The notes beneath the pieces are model-generated. The model had not been told where the DNA came from. It was given only the letters and a program-made list of their open reading frames with translations, and searched no databases. A stretch of 64,000 nt of DNA, taken from Dysgonomonas sp. 216 (GTDB lineage Bacteria; Bacteroidota; Bacteroidia; Bacteroidales; Dysgonomonadaceae). The position numbers were made by a program, and so were the translations under genes. Below, one piece after another: positions 18,718 to 27,895 of this stretch; the stretch's first letter is position 1; every line of letters starts with the position of its first letter. The stretch is taken from the NCBI RefSeq assembly GCF_010501065.1, contig NZ_QVMM01000009.1:62001-126000 (forward strand). Direction: 5' to 3'.

Positions 18718-19214
18718 AAAAACTGTCAGGTTTTTATAGAATACCTATAACAGAAATTGATAATCCAAATCCAGTTCTGTATAAATAAAGTTTCGATATA
18801 GCCAAACTAAACACCATCTTCGAGTGCATGGTTTCTAAAAATGAAAAAAGTGTCAGGTGTGTCAGGTTTTTTTAATTTTAGTCTTTTCAGAGTGTTTTTT
18901 GCTAGGGGTAATTCTATATTGATAGAATAAGCCTATAGCAAGTGTTCTTTAAAATAATACTAATTTACTGTTGTTACTGCGCGTGATCGAAGATCACTTG
19001 CATTCCTTTTGCCCTATGCCGCAAAAGGAATCAAAAAGGCATTTTGCGGCTCTACCTTCTTGGGGACAGCATTGCAGGCGCAGTCTTGATTTTTTGGTTC
19101 GTTTTGCATCAAGGCAAAATGAACGAAGGCAAGCATCGGTAAGATGCGCGGCAGTAAATAAGCATAATTTAAAAAAACGATAAATCCGTCAGATGTGTCA
19201 GGTTTTGTAAAAAA
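18718..19214 (+). repeat. Hairpin-array repeat, copy A
   Basis: About 497 bases matching, in inverted orientation, 49824-50374. The flanks are nearly identical and the core differs (about 19037-19080). It contains hairpins GTGATC-gaa-GATCAC (18983-18997); ATTCCTTTTGC with GCAAAAGGAAT (19002-19031, perfect 11-bp stem); GTTCGTTTTGC with GCAAAATGAAC (19097-19124, one G-T pair); and GCATC-ggtaa-GATGC (19133-19147). It also carries an AT palindrome at 18911-18928. TGTCAGGTTTT motifs mark both ends and a point inside. A short open frame inside is explained by these palindromes. Function unknown. Confidence 0.85.
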
Positions 19215-19245
19215 CATATGTAGGAACGGGATAAAACGGGTGTGC

Positions 19246-19265
19246 AATTCTATATAAATAGAATT
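19246..19265. repeat. 20-base AT palindrome
   Basis: AATTCTAT-ATAA-ATAGAATT, 8-bp arms, 113 bases upstream of the S9 peptidase start. It belongs to the same family as those at 18911, 50165 and 57341. Possible operator; no protein is known to me. Confidence 0.6.
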
Positions 19266-19378
19266 ATTAACGGCATTATCGAAAAAAGATTAAAAAACAA
19301 ATACGTTCTCTGTGATTTTTTATACTTTTATTACACTTATTAGGTAAAATATTAATTAACCGAAATGTGTTTACAATT

Positions 19379-21304
19379 ATGAGAAAGAAAATTTTCCCCA
19401 TTTTTAGTCTTGCCATTATGCTGGCAACAATCTCAGGATTCTTCTATTCATGCGAGTCGGGCGTAAAACATGCGCCTATTTTACCACTCGAAGACTTTTT
19501 TAAGAACCCTGAAAAAACATCATATCAGATTTCGCCCGATGGCAAATATTTTTCGTTTCTAGCCCCATACGAAAACAGGATGAATATTTATGTTCAGGAG
19601 ATAGGGCAAGACTCGGCTATGAGGTTAACCTCCGAAACCGCGCGCAGTGTAGCCGGATATTTTTGGGGAAATAACAATCGTATACTATTTTTGAAAGACA
19701 CTGGAGGTGACGAAAATTTTCAACTATATGGTGTCAACATCAATGGATCGAACCTGCTACCCTTAACCGCTTTCGAAGGAGTAAGGACTACGATAATTGA
19801 CGATCTTCCCGAAATAGAAAAAGAAGTAATAGTAGGGCTTAATAAAAGAAACCCTCAGATATTCGACCCTTACCGTTTGAATATAGAGACCGGAGAAATG
19901 ACAATACTAGCCGAAAATCCCGGAAACATTCAGGGATGGATGACCGACCATGACGGTAAATTACGCATTGCCATAGCTTTAGATGGTGTGAATCAAAGTT
20001 TACTTTATCGCGATAGCGAAGATCAACCGTTCGGCATAGTTATTACAACCAACTTTAAAGAGTCGCTCTCGCCCCGTACCTTTACCGAAGACAATAAAAA
20101 ATTGTATGCAACCTCAAACTTAGGACGCGATAAAAGCGCTCTTGTTATATACGATCCGCAAACGGCAACAGAAGAAAAACTTATTTACGAAAACGATACT
20201 TACGATATAACCGGTATTATATACTCTAACAAAGACAAAAAACTACAGGCTGCATCGTATATGGCACATAATGGAACGCAACGTAATTTCTTTGATTCAA
20301 GCTTGAAAAACGTATACGATAAGATTTCAGAAAAGGTTTCGAATATGCCTTTCGGAATAGCAGACAGAACCAAAAATGAAGATGTATACATTATACGCAC
20401 ATATAATGACAAAACGCCCGGAGCGTATTACCTGTACGATTCGTCGAACGATAAACTTACGCATATTTCGGATGTATACCCTTGGCTGAAAGAAGAAAAT
20501 ATGGCAGCAATGAACTGCATAGAATACACCAGCCGCGACGGATTAAAAATAGAAGGATATTTAACTCTACCTGTTGGTTACACAATGGAGACAGCTAAAA
20601 AACTGCCGGTTGTGATAAATCCGCATGGTGGCCCATGGGCACGCGACACATGGGGTTTCAACCCCGAAGCTCAGTTTCTTGCAAACAGAGGTTATGCCGT
20701 TTTGCAAATGAACTTCCGAGGCTCGACAGGATTCGGACGGAAATTTTGGGAACTATCGTTTAAAGAATGGGGGAAAACCATGCAAGACGATATTACCGAC
20801 GGTGTAATCTGGTTGACAGAAAACGGAATTGCAGATGCTGACAGAATCGCTATTTATGGTGGTAGTTATGGCGGTTACGCCACTCTTGCAGGCTTAACAT
20901 TTACACCCGATTTGTATGCTTGTGGTATAGACTATGTGGGAGTATCTAACCTCTTTACATTCCTTAATACCATTCCTCCGTATTGGAAACCAATGTTAGA
21001 TATGATGCACGAAATGGTGGGCGACCCTCGTGCCGATAGCACATTATTAGTTAGTTCGTCGCCAGTGTTCCATGTCGACAAAATACAAGTTCCTTTGTTC
21101 ATTGCCCAAGGCGCAAATGACCCTCGCGTGAACAAAGACGAGTCGGATCAGATGGTTAAGGCTTTGGAAGAACGAGGTATAACTGTACAATATATGGTAA
21201 AAGACAACGAAGGGCATGGATTTCATAACGAAGAAAACCGCTTCGAGTTTTACAAAGCTATGGAAACCTTCCTCGAAGAAAACATGACGATAGGTGCAAA
21301 CTAA
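19379..21304 (+). CDS. S9 family serine peptidase, lipoprotein
   Basis: Prolyl-oligopeptidase-family enzyme, 641 residues, probably periplasmic or outer-membrane anchored: a hydrophobic signal is followed by FYSC (lipobox Cys near residue 24). The N-terminal half (about 40-380) is a beta-propeller of WD/TolB-like blades. The C-terminal half (about 385-641) is an alpha/beta hydrolase. The catalytic Ser is S496 in GGSYGG, the Asp lies in GANDPR and the His in EGHGFH. It resembles the S9C acylaminoacyl-peptidase/dipeptidyl-peptidase type, and exact cleavage specificity is not decidable. The ATG at 19379 was chosen over 19367 because it starts a normal signal peptide. A terminator follows. Confidence 0.9.
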   Translation: MRKKIFPIFSLAIMLATISGFFYSCESGVKHAPILPLEDFFKNPEKTSYQISPDGKYFSFLAPYENRMNIYVQEIGQDSAMRLTSETARSVAGYFWGNNNRILFLKDTGGDENFQLYGVNINGSNLLPLTAFEGVRTTIIDDLPEIEKEVIVGLNKRNPQIFDPYRLNIETGEMTILAENPGNIQGWMTDHDGKLRIAIALDGVNQSLLYRDSEDQPFGIVITTNFKESLSPRTFTEDNKKLYATSNLGRDKSALVIYDPQTATEEKLIYENDTYDITGIIYSNKDKKLQAASYMAHNGTQRNFFDSSLKNVYDKISEKVSNMPFGIADRTKNEDVYIIRTYNDKTPGAYYLYDSSNDKLTHISDVYPWLKEENMAAMNCIEYTSRDGLKIEGYLTLPVGYTMETAKKLPVVINPHGGPWARDTWGFNPEAQFLANRGYAVLQMNFRGSTGFGRKFWELSFKEWGKTMQDDITDGVIWLTENGIADADRIAIYGGSYGGYATLAGLTFTPDLYACGIDYVGVSNLFTFLNTIPPYWKPMLDMMHEMVGDPRADSTLLVSSSPVFHVDKIQVPLFIAQGANDPRVNKDESDQMVKALEERGITVQYMVKDNEGHGFHNEENRFEFYKAMETFLEENMTIGAN

Positions 21305-21322
21305 AAATCTTATAAACAACAG

Positions 21323-21357
21323 ACAGCTTGGATGCCAACATCCTGGCTGTTTGTTTT
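21323..21357 (+). terminator. S9 peptidase terminator
   Basis: ACAGC-tt-GGATG (21323-21334) pairs with CATCC-tg-GCTGT (21339-21350), then TTGTTTT. An ATG at 21328 lies inside it, arguing against a start there. Confidence 0.75.
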
Positions 21358-21381
21358 ATCTATAGCTATATAGTTCTGCTG

Positions 21382-22074
21382 ATGTCGATATTCGAAAAGC
21401 TAAAACTTAAAGATTTCTTCTCTTATAACGAAGGAGACAAAAGAGCGATTATACTATTGTCTGTTCTCATTATTATATGCGGAGGTATTTGCCTGTTTTC
21501 GGAATATCTGTTTAACGGTAATCAGCCTATCGGAAATTCTGCGGCTTTTGCCGAGTTCGATAAGTTGCAAAAAAACAGAATCGAAGCTGCCAGTTCCGAT
21601 AAAACAATGGAAGAACAGGAACAACCCCCTTTAGCTACCAATAATAATAGCACGCAGCTAAAAAAACTCGCAAAAGGAGAAGTAATAGATATAAACAATT
21701 GCAATGCAATCTCTATAAAACAAATACCGGGAATAGGCAATGAATATGCAAAACGGATTATAACATACAGAAATAAACTCGGAGGCTTTGTTTATAAAGA
21801 ACAATTGATGGAAGTAAAAGGTATCAGCCGGAAACGGTATGATAACATATCGCAATATGTTATTATAAAGAAAGGTCACAAGGCTATCGACATAAATAAC
21901 GTTACAGAAGCAAACTCTGTTTCGCATCCTTATTTGAAGCAAGCGCATATAGCCGCCATTATTAAACATATTGAAAACAATGGACGCCTAAGCTCGACAA
22001 AAGAGTTGTCAAAAATACCGGGTTTTACATCTGAAGAAATAAACAAGCTGTCTCCTTATTTAAGCTTCGAATAA
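21382..22074 (+). CDS. ComEA-like helix-hairpin-helix protein
   Basis: A 230-residue protein with one N-terminal transmembrane segment (about residues 24-43). A polar linker follows, then a helix-hairpin-helix region (about 105-170) with the ComEA-type INNCN...IPGIG...YRNKLGGF pattern. A second, weaker HhH-like region (about 180-230) has KIPGFTSEEI. ComEA proteins bind DNA nonspecifically and help take it up; in Bacteroidetes such anchored proteins are common and their role is less certain. The start at 21382 avoids the upstream ATG located in the terminator. Confidence 0.82.
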   Translation: MSIFEKLKLKDFFSYNEGDKRAIILLSVLIIICGGICLFSEYLFNGNQPIGNSAAFAEFDKLQKNRIEAASSDKTMEEQEQPPLATNNNSTQLKKLAKGEVIDINNCNAISIKQIPGIGNEYAKRIITYRNKLGGFVYKEQLMEVKGISRKRYDNISQYVIIKKGHKAIDINNVTEANSVSHPYLKQAHIAAIIKHIENNGRLSSTKELSKIPGFTSEEINKLSPYLSFE

Positions 22075-22113
22075 TAAATTGCGCTCTTTTATTTTTAATT
22101 AAATATTATTTTT

Positions 22114-22121
22114 TACCTTTG
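22114..22121 (+). promoter_or_regulatory. tRNA -7 box
   Basis: TACCTTTG, ending 11 bases before tRNA-Lys. Exact TAnnTTTG match; the -33 region is plain AT. Confidence 0.6.
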
Positions 22122-22132
22122 TGCCACAATCA

Positions 22133-22205
22133 GACTCCGTAGCTCAGTTGGTAGAGCAACTGACTCTTAATCAGTGGGTCGAGAGTTCGAGCCTCTCCGG
22201 GGTCA
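22133..22205 (+). tRNA. tRNA-Lys (CTT)
   Basis: 73-base cloverleaf. The acceptor pairs GACTCCG with CGGGGTC and the discriminator is A. The D-arm holds AGCTCAGTTGGTAGAGC. The anticodon stem ACTGA/TCAGT has loop CTCTTAA, giving anticodon CTT. The T-arm contains GTTCGAG. CCA is not encoded. Confidence 0.96.
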
Positions 22206-22247
22206 CACATAAACCAAAGGCAATTAAATTTACCTAGGTAGCATAAT

Positions 22248-22321
22248 GGGGCATTAGCTCATCTGGCTAGAGCGCAACACTGGCAGTGTTGAGGTGATCG
22301 GTTCGAGTCCGATATGCTCCA
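22248..22321 (+). tRNA. tRNA-Ala (GGC)
   Basis: 74-base cloverleaf. The acceptor pairs GGGGCAT with ATGCTCC and the discriminator is A. The anticodon stem CAACA/TGTTG has loop CTGGCAG, giving anticodon GGC. The T-arm contains GTTCGAG. It lies 42 bases after tRNA-Lys and is probably cotranscribed. Confidence 0.96.
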
Positions 22322-22330
22322 CAAAGAATA

Positions 22331-22365
22331 AAATCCTCAGACAGAAATGTTTGGGGATTTTTATA
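22331..22365 (+). terminator. tRNA operon terminator
   Basis: AAATCCTCA (22331-22339) pairs with TGGGGATTT (22352-22360) with one T-G pair, followed by TTATAT. Confidence 0.7.
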
Positions 22366-22381
22366 TATCCATATGGGCATA

Positions 22382-23023
22382 CTAACCCCATATTCTTATT
22401 CGTCTGATTTTTGTGCCTTTTCTAAATTCCGAAGGTTTTAATATTGTCATATCACTTTCGAAAACGGGCCCCGATTTATCTATAAAATCGCTTCCATCAA
22501 GAAAAAATTGAATTCCTTCTAGTTTCGTTGTTTCAATTACATATATTCCACTTATGTAAGAAAACCAAATCTTGAAATCAGGATATGCAGCTATAAATTC
22601 GTCAAGAGTCGAGTTCAGTCCTATGCCTTCTGCTGTTTTAACTTTATCTGATAGTATGAAAATATTATCAATTCTGTCTGCATCATTATCTGCTTCCATA
22701 AAAAGACGTTCTATCTTCAATATCTCTTGTCCGTTTTCTGATACCGTATGTACAAGTATTTCAAAATCCTCTCCTTCTTCGGTTATTGTTTCAACACTTT
22801 TAGTTATCACATAACCACCTGTTTGAGCAGGTATTCGTTGGCCAACTAGAAATATATCGACCCCATTCTCTTTTATCAAATACTTTTGCTCGGGAGGGAT
22901 GCTAACATTTTCTAATGCTTGATATTCTTCGTTTGAGCAAGTTTCCATCTCAAGTGTTTGGCTACAAATGTCTGCAGTTAGGAAAAAGAGACTTAAGACC
23001 ATTGCTGTTATTTTTATTGCCAT
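22382..23023 (-). CDS. Secreted protein of unknown function
   Basis: 213 residues. I do not recognise a family. A signal peptide is visible (about 1-22, ending ICSQ). The mature protein is acidic, with mixed beta strands, and ends in a basic/aromatic tail (IRRIRIWG). It stands alone, convergent with the tRNA operon, 70 bases after the methyltransferase stop on the same strand. Normal codon use and a clear signal peptide make it a real gene, probably periplasmic. Confidence 0.7.
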   Translation of the reverse strand: MAIKITAMVLSLFFLTADICSQTLEMETCSNEEYQALENVSIPPEQKYLIKENGVDIFLVGQRIPAQTGGYVITKSVETITEEGEDFEILVHTVSENGQEILKIERLFMEADNDADRIDNIFILSDKVKTAEGIGLNSTLDEFIAAYPDFKIWFSYISGIYVIETTKLEGIQFFLDGSDFIDKSGPVFESDMTILKPSEFRKGTKIRRIRIWG

Positions 23024-23093
23024 ATTTTATCTAAAATAATGAAGTTAACAATTTTCTTCAAAACCCTCACAATAAGAGTTCTATGGCTTGGGG

Positions 23094-23876
23094 CTATTTG
23101 TCTTGCTTTATTAAAAAGAAACACCCTGTTGTGAAAAAGTTTCTGATGAATGGAATTTTGCCTATTACTAGAGATAGTTTTCGCGGTTTCAACTTAAACT
23201 TAATTTCGTAATGAGGATTAATAAAATAGAGTCTTTCGTTTACAATATCGTATCCGTTTGTTTTACTATATTTTCTGAATTGCTCTATTGTTATTCCGCA
23301 CTCTTTTATCGAGATTAGCTCATCTATAGTTCCTTTATTCTCTTTAAAGGCTGAAAGAATCCCTTTATATAAACTTGTGGGCAGAATATGAAAGAATGGC
23401 AAGTGAGACAAGAATTTATTTCGGCAAAGCTGCTGATGTCCTCCAAAAGGCATATACCATGCAGGAAAGCCGAAATAGGCAACTCCGTTTTCTTTAAGGA
23501 AGCCTTTCATGTGGCGAAAAAAGTTTTCTTTGTCGGGAATATGCTCAATTACATCCCGTACAAGTATGATATCGAATTTTCCTAGTCCGTTAACTTTAAA
23601 TACATCTTCGCAGAACAAATTTACTTTAGGGTTATTATCTGCATCCAGAATTTTTCTAGCTTCTTCAATACGAGGCTTGTTCAGATCGAAGCCTGTAATT
23701 TCGCAACCCATTTCGAGAAAAGGCAACAAGTTTCCTCCTGCTCCACACCCGATCTCCAAAATTCTCATATTCGAAGCTATCGGGTAATATTTATTTATAT
23801 ACGGAATTATATATTTTTTAGTCGAATATGTCAGTTCGTCAAAATATAACTTTCCGTTCAGATGCCTTTCTTGCAT
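23094..23876 (-). CDS. Class I SAM-dependent methyltransferase
   Basis: 260 residues. The SAM-binding motif I is ILEIGCGAGGN (about residues 39-49). The acidic end of strand 2 is TGFDLNK, and motif IV is DIILVRDVIEHIPD near residues 100-113. This is the Methyltransf_11/23 type seen in ubiquinone, lipid or small-molecule methylation; the substrate is not evident. The C-terminal 80 residues are less conserved and may hold the substrate site. No operon partner is clear, although the unknown secreted protein lies just downstream. Confidence 0.85.
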   Translation of the reverse strand: MQERHLNGKLYFDELTYSTKKYIIPYINKYYPIASNMRILEIGCGAGGNLLPFLEMGCEITGFDLNKPRIEEARKILDADNNPKVNLFCEDVFKVNGLGKFDIILVRDVIEHIPDKENFFRHMKGFLKENGVAYFGFPAWYMPFGGHQQLCRNKFLSHLPFFHILPTSLYKGILSAFKENKGTIDELISIKECGITIEQFRKYSKTNGYDIVNERLYFINPHYEIKFKLKPRKLSLVIGKIPFIRNFFTTGCFFLIKQDK

Positions 23877-23942
23877 AAACGTTTATTTTGTAACCCGATA
23901 TTATGGGTAGTCTTAGATTTATTTAGATATCAAAGTAAAAAG

Positions 23943-26555
23943 CTATTTGCCTGATACTATTTTCTTTATTTCGTTTAATTTGTTCAATGCATCAACAGGC
24001 GTCAGATTATTAACATCAAGCGATAATATTTCGTCCCTTACCTGACTGAGTATTGGGTCGTCCAGCTGGAAAAAGCTGAGTTGAAGTCCTTCACGTTTTT
24101 CGGTTATATCCTCAATTGGGCGGCTTACATCTCCCTGTCTGTTGTTCGACTCCAATTGTTTCAGTATCGAATTTGCTCTTTTCACAATGCTTTGAGGCAT
24201 GCCTGCCATTTTTGCAACATGTATACCAAAGCTGTGTTCGCTACCTCCTTTTACCAGTTTACGTAAAAATATTACTTTGTTATCGACTTCTTTAACCGAA
24301 ACGTTGTAGTTTTTTATTCGTTTGAACGATTTCTCCATTTCGTTCAGTTCGTGGTAATGTGTTGCGAAAAGGGTTTTTGCCCTAAATTTGGGGTGTTCGT
24401 GTATGTATTCTACAATAGCCCATGCTATCGAAATTCCATCATATGTGCTTGTCCCACGCCCTAACTCATCAAATAATACAAGGCTGCGAGCCGATAAGTT
24501 ATTCAGAATATCGGAAGCTTCGTTCATTTCAACCATGAAGGTCGATTCTCCGAGCGATATATTGTCAGAAGCTCCTACTCGTGTGAATATCTTGTCTACG
24601 AGCCCGATTTGAGCCGATTCGGCAGGTACAAAACAACCTGTTTGAGCCATTAGTGTAATAAGTGCCGTTTGACGTAACAAGGCAGATTTACCCGCCATAT
24701 TGGGCCCTGTAATAATAATTATTTGTTGCGAATTGCTATCTAAATGAACATCGTTTGCTATGTAAGATTCGCCTACAGGCATTTGTTTTTCTATAACAGG
24801 ATGCCGTCCGCCTTTTATCGTTAATATATCCGAGTCTATAATCTCGGGACGGATATACTTGTTCTCTTTTGCAGTTTTGGCAAACGATAGCAAACAATCG
24901 GTTCGGGCTATCAGGTTTGCATTCAGTTGTATGGTTGGGATGTAATCGACAAGGCTTGTAACCAGATCGTTAAATATGGTTGTTTCTAAAGCCAATATCT
25001 TTTCTTCTGCTCCCAGAATCTTCTCTTCGTATTCCTTAAGTTCTTGAGTTATATAGCGCTCGGCATTAACCAGTGTTTGTTTACGTATCCATTCTGCCGG
25101 AACTTTGTCTTTATGTGTATTTCTTACTTCGATGTAATATCCAAATACATTATTGAAGCTTATCTTTAACGATGTGATTCCCGTTGCTTCAATTTCCCTT
25201 TGTTGTATCTGTAACAAATAGTCTTTACCCGAATAGGCTATTTGGCGAAGCTTGTCCAGCTCTTCATTCACCCCTTCGCGAATAACGCCTCCCCTGTTTA
25301 TCATTGTTGGAGGGTCGTGGTTAATTTCTGCATTTATTTTATTGCGAATAACGGGGCATGGGTTCAGCTTTTCTCCAATCTCCTTTAAGCTAGGTTCGTC
25401 CGATGCCAGAAAAGCATTTCGTATAGGTTCAATGGCATTAAGTGCAATTTTGAGTTGTACAACTTCTCTGGGATTTATGCGGTTGACAGCAACCTTCGAA
25501 ATGATACGTTCCAGATCGCCGATAAGCGAGAGTTGTTCTTCCAGTAATTGCTTTAGTTCTACATCCTTGAAAAAATATTCGACAGCCGATAGCCTGTCGT
25601 TTATAGGTTTTACTTCTTTCAAAGGAAAAACCAGCCAACGGCGAAGCATACGTGCTCCCATAGGCGATACAGTGCGGTCTATTATGTCGAGCAAGCTTTT
25701 ACCTCCCTCATTCATTGTCGAAATAAGCTCCAGGCTGCGCACGGTAAATTTGTCGAGCCTTACATATCTGTCTTCTTCTATACGTGAGAGAGTTGTTATA
25801 TGTCCTATCTGATGATGCTGGGTGATGTCGAGATAATGAAGGATTGTTCCGGCAGCAATAACTCCGTTTGTCAAATGGCTTACACCAAAACCCTTTAGGT
25901 TTTTAGTCTCGAAATGTTTTAATAAACGGTCGTTTGCCGCATCGCTTGTGAATACCCAGTCGTCAAGCTCGAAAATAAAGAAGCGGCTTCCAAAGTTTTC
26001 CTCAAAATCTTTTCTTTTACCTCGTTCGATAAGAACTTCTTTAGGCGAAAAGTTAGCCAGTAGTTTGTCTATATATTCGCGGGTACCTTCTGTTGTCAAA
26101 AACTCTCCTGTCGATATGTCGAGTAAGGCTATACCGTACGAATTTTTATACCGGTGTATAGCACAAAGAAAGTTGTTTTCTTTATGGTTTAGTATGTTGT
26201 CATTAATTGATACTCCGGGTGTAACTAGCTCGGTTACGCCTCTTTTTACCAGTTTGGTAGTTTGTTTAGGGTCCTCTAGTTGGTCGCAGATGGCAACTCT
26301 TCGTCCGGCTCTTACCAGTTTAGGTAAATATGTATCGAGGGCATGATGTGGAAAACCTGCCAACTCAATGTACTGAGCCGAACCATTGGCTCGTCTGGTA
26401 AGGGTTATCCCCAATATTTCGGAGGCATCAATGGCATCTTGCGAGAATGTTTCGTAAAAATCTCCTACCCTGAAAAGCAATATTGCATCGGGATGTTTTT
26501 CTTTTATCTCGTTGAATTGCTTCATCATTGGGGTTTCCACTATCTTTTTTGCCAC
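23943..26555 (-). CDS. mutS: DNA mismatch repair protein MutS
   Basis: Recognises mispaired bases and recruits MutL. 870 residues, typical length. The mismatch-reading Phe-X-Glu is F33-Y34-E35 in GDFYETF. Connector, lever and clamp domains follow, then the ABC-type ATPase with Walker A GPNMAGKS at 617-624. The Walker [10 protein letters not shown] and the FATHYHEL switch are also present. Translation starts at GTG (26553-26555), followed by the expected MAKK-like start. mutL is in the same window, 21 kb away and separate. A -7 box lies 31 bases upstream. Confidence 0.97.
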   Translation of the reverse strand: MAKKIVETPMMKQFNEIKEKHPDAILLFRVGDFYETFSQDAIDASEILGITLTRRANGSAQYIELAGFPHHALDTYLPKLVRAGRRVAICDQLEDPKQTTKLVKRGVTELVTPGVSINDNILNHKENNFLCAIHRYKNSYGIALLDISTGEFLTTEGTREYIDKLLANFSPKEVLIERGKRKDFEENFGSRFFIFELDDWVFTSDAANDRLLKHFETKNLKGFGVSHLTNGVIAAGTILHYLDITQHHQIGHITTLSRIEEDRYVRLDKFTVRSLELISTMNEGGKSLLDIIDRTVSPMGARMLRRWLVFPLKEVKPINDRLSAVEYFFKDVELKQLLEEQLSLIGDLERIISKVAVNRINPREVVQLKIALNAIEPIRNAFLASDEPSLKEIGEKLNPCPVIRNKINAEINHDPPTMINRGGVIREGVNEELDKLRQIAYSGKDYLLQIQQREIEATGITSLKISFNNVFGYYIEVRNTHKDKVPAEWIRKQTLVNAERYITQELKEYEEKILGAEEKILALETTIFNDLVTSLVDYIPTIQLNANLIARTDCLLSFAKTAKENKYIRPEIIDSDILTIKGGRHPVIEKQMPVGESYIANDVHLDSNSQQIIIITGPNMAGKSALLRQTALITLMAQTGCFVPAESAQIGLVDKIFTRVGASDNISLGESTFMVEMNEASDILNNLSARSLVLFDELGRGTSTYDGISIAWAIVEYIHEHPKFRAKTLFATHYHELNEMEKSFKRIKNYNVSVKEVDNKVIFLRKLVKGGSEHSFGIHVAKMAGMPQSIVKRANSILKQLESNNRQGDVSRPIEDITEKREGLQLSFFQLDDPILSQVRDEILSLDVNNLTPVDALNKLNEIKKIVSGK

Positions 26556-26871
26556 AATTTTTTAGGTATAAAATTAGTATGAGAAACAAAGGTATGAAAA
26601 AATCCCTTAAACTTGTATTGTTAAATTTGCCGTTGATTTAACTTTTTAAGGTATTGAACATGGTATGGAAATTAATCGATGAGAAATATAATACAGTTAG
26701 CACAATTTATTTTGTAATTTGCAGTTTAATAAGTAAATAATAATTAATTTCGCAACAATTAAAAAAGGACTTATTCCTTTTGTTTATTTTGTGAAAGAGG
26801 GTAAGCTTGCTTAGTGAATAAAGTAATGAGGCTGAGCACAAATGGTGATAACCTTGAATTGGATTTTGTTA
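26556..26871. other. Divergent region between mutS and porP
   Basis: 316 bases. The mutS -7 box is at 26587-26594. For porP only near-matches (TATTTTG, TAATTTG, one base short) are seen, so its promoter is not assigned. No small gene or hairpin stands out. Confidence 0.6.
26587..26594 (-). promoter_or_regulatory. -7 box for mutS
   Basis: Minus strand TACCTTTG, an exact TAnnTTTG match. Predicted leader is about 25 bases. Confidence 0.6.
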
Positions 26872-27810
26872 ATGAACTTGAGATACTTTCTGATAATAAT
26901 ACTTTTGGTAATATGCGCTACTTCTGCTTATGGGCAGTGGGATCCGCAAATAAGCCAATATTGGAGAGTGAAGACGTTTTTTAATCCGGCTTTTGCAGGC
27001 GAAACAGAAAATATACAAATGACAGGTTTGTATCGTATGCAATGGTTGGGTGTGGAGAATGCGCCTAAAACTCTTATTATATCAGGGGATATGCCATTTA
27101 AATTTTTAGGGAGGGTTCATGGTGTTGGTCTGCTTATGATGAATGAATCGATAGGATTATATTCGAATTCTCAAATGGCAGGACAATATGCCTATAAGAA
27201 AAAGTTTAAAAAGAACACTTTAAATATTGGTGCACAAATAGGATTAACGCGAATTGGTTTTGATGCCGATGGTATAAAGGATGTCTGGACAGACGAAAAT
27301 GATGAAGCCAAACCTACAATGAGTGAGCAGGCTTCGGTTTTTGATGCTAATATTGGTGTGTCGTGGATTGCTCCTAACTACTATGCCGGAATATCGGTAA
27401 CACATATAATGGAGCCTTCTTACGAATTAAATGAAACATATTCATCTTTTATAAACAGGGCATATTATTTAACTGCGGGATACAATATTCAGCTACGAAA
27501 TCCGTTGATAGAATTACAGCCTTCGGTTTTAGTGAAATCCGATGTTGTGTTTACTCAATTTGACTTTACCGGGCGAATTGTGTACAATAAAATGTTTAAT
27601 GGCGGTATTTCTTGGAGAAAAGACGACGGGTTCGTATTTTTGCTGGGAATAAAATATAAAGGTTTTGATGCGGGGTATGCATACGACCTGTCAAACTCGG
27701 GGATGTCAAGCGGAACAAGTGGCAGCCACGAGCTTTTTGTTCGTTATTCGATGCCGATTAAACTAAACAAAACTCAGAGGAACAGCCATAAAAGTATCAG
27801 GTTATTATAG
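26872..27810 (+). CDS. porP: PorP/SprF family T9SS outer-membrane protein
   Basis: A 312-residue outer-membrane beta-barrel of the PorP/SprF family. After a signal peptide (about residues 1-22) the mature protein starts QWDPQISQYW...NPAFAG, the family hallmark. The rest is strand-rich. In P. gingivalis PorP sits upstream of porK and is needed for type IX secretion. Here it also precedes porK by 85 bases, on the same strand. The ATG at 26872 gives a normal signal peptide; the ATG at 26842 would add ten residues ahead of it. Confidence 0.9.
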   Translation: MNLRYFLIIILLVICATSAYGQWDPQISQYWRVKTFFNPAFAGETENIQMTGLYRMQWLGVENAPKTLIISGDMPFKFLGRVHGVGLLMMNESIGLYSNSQMAGQYAYKKKFKKNTLNIGAQIGLTRIGFDADGIKDVWTDENDEAKPTMSEQASVFDANIGVSWIAPNYYAGISVTHIMEPSYELNETYSSFINRAYYLTAGYNIQLRNPLIELQPSVLVKSDVVFTQFDFTGRIVYNKMFNGGISWRKDDGFVFLLGIKYKGFDAGYAYDLSNSGMSSGTSGSHELFVRYSMPIKLNKTQRNSHKSIRLL

Positions 27811-27895
27811 ACAGATATTTGTTTGAAGTGGCTTTTATTATTATATTTTGAAATGAAAAAGGGTTGAAGAACCCAAATACTGATAGAAAAGTAAT

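Larger units (their letters stand above)
18629..19378. other. Non-coding stretch holding repeat copy A
   Basis: 750 bases without a credible gene. Contents: a G-run motif near 18646; repeat copy A (18718-19214); a separate 20-base palindrome (19246-19265); and the unmarked promoter region of the S9 peptidase. No TAnnTTTG box was found immediately before 19379. Confidence 0.8.

Noticed and set aside
18971-19183. Open frame of 70 codons inside repeat copy A
   Set aside because: The shared C-terminal part with the frame in copy B follows from nucleotide repeats; the core differs out of step and no start signal is seen. It reads as a by-product of stacked palindromes.
21328-21381. Upstream ATG as start of the ComEA-like gene
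   Set aside because: It lies inside the terminator hairpin of the preceding gene.
22206-22247. Encoded CCA or a third tRNA between the two tRNAs
   Set aside because: The bases after both discriminators do not read CCA, and no third cloverleaf can be drawn.
25252-25812. 186-codon open frame antisense to mutS
   Set aside because: Low-complexity Ser-rich translation opposite a well-conserved gene; a shadow of codon use.
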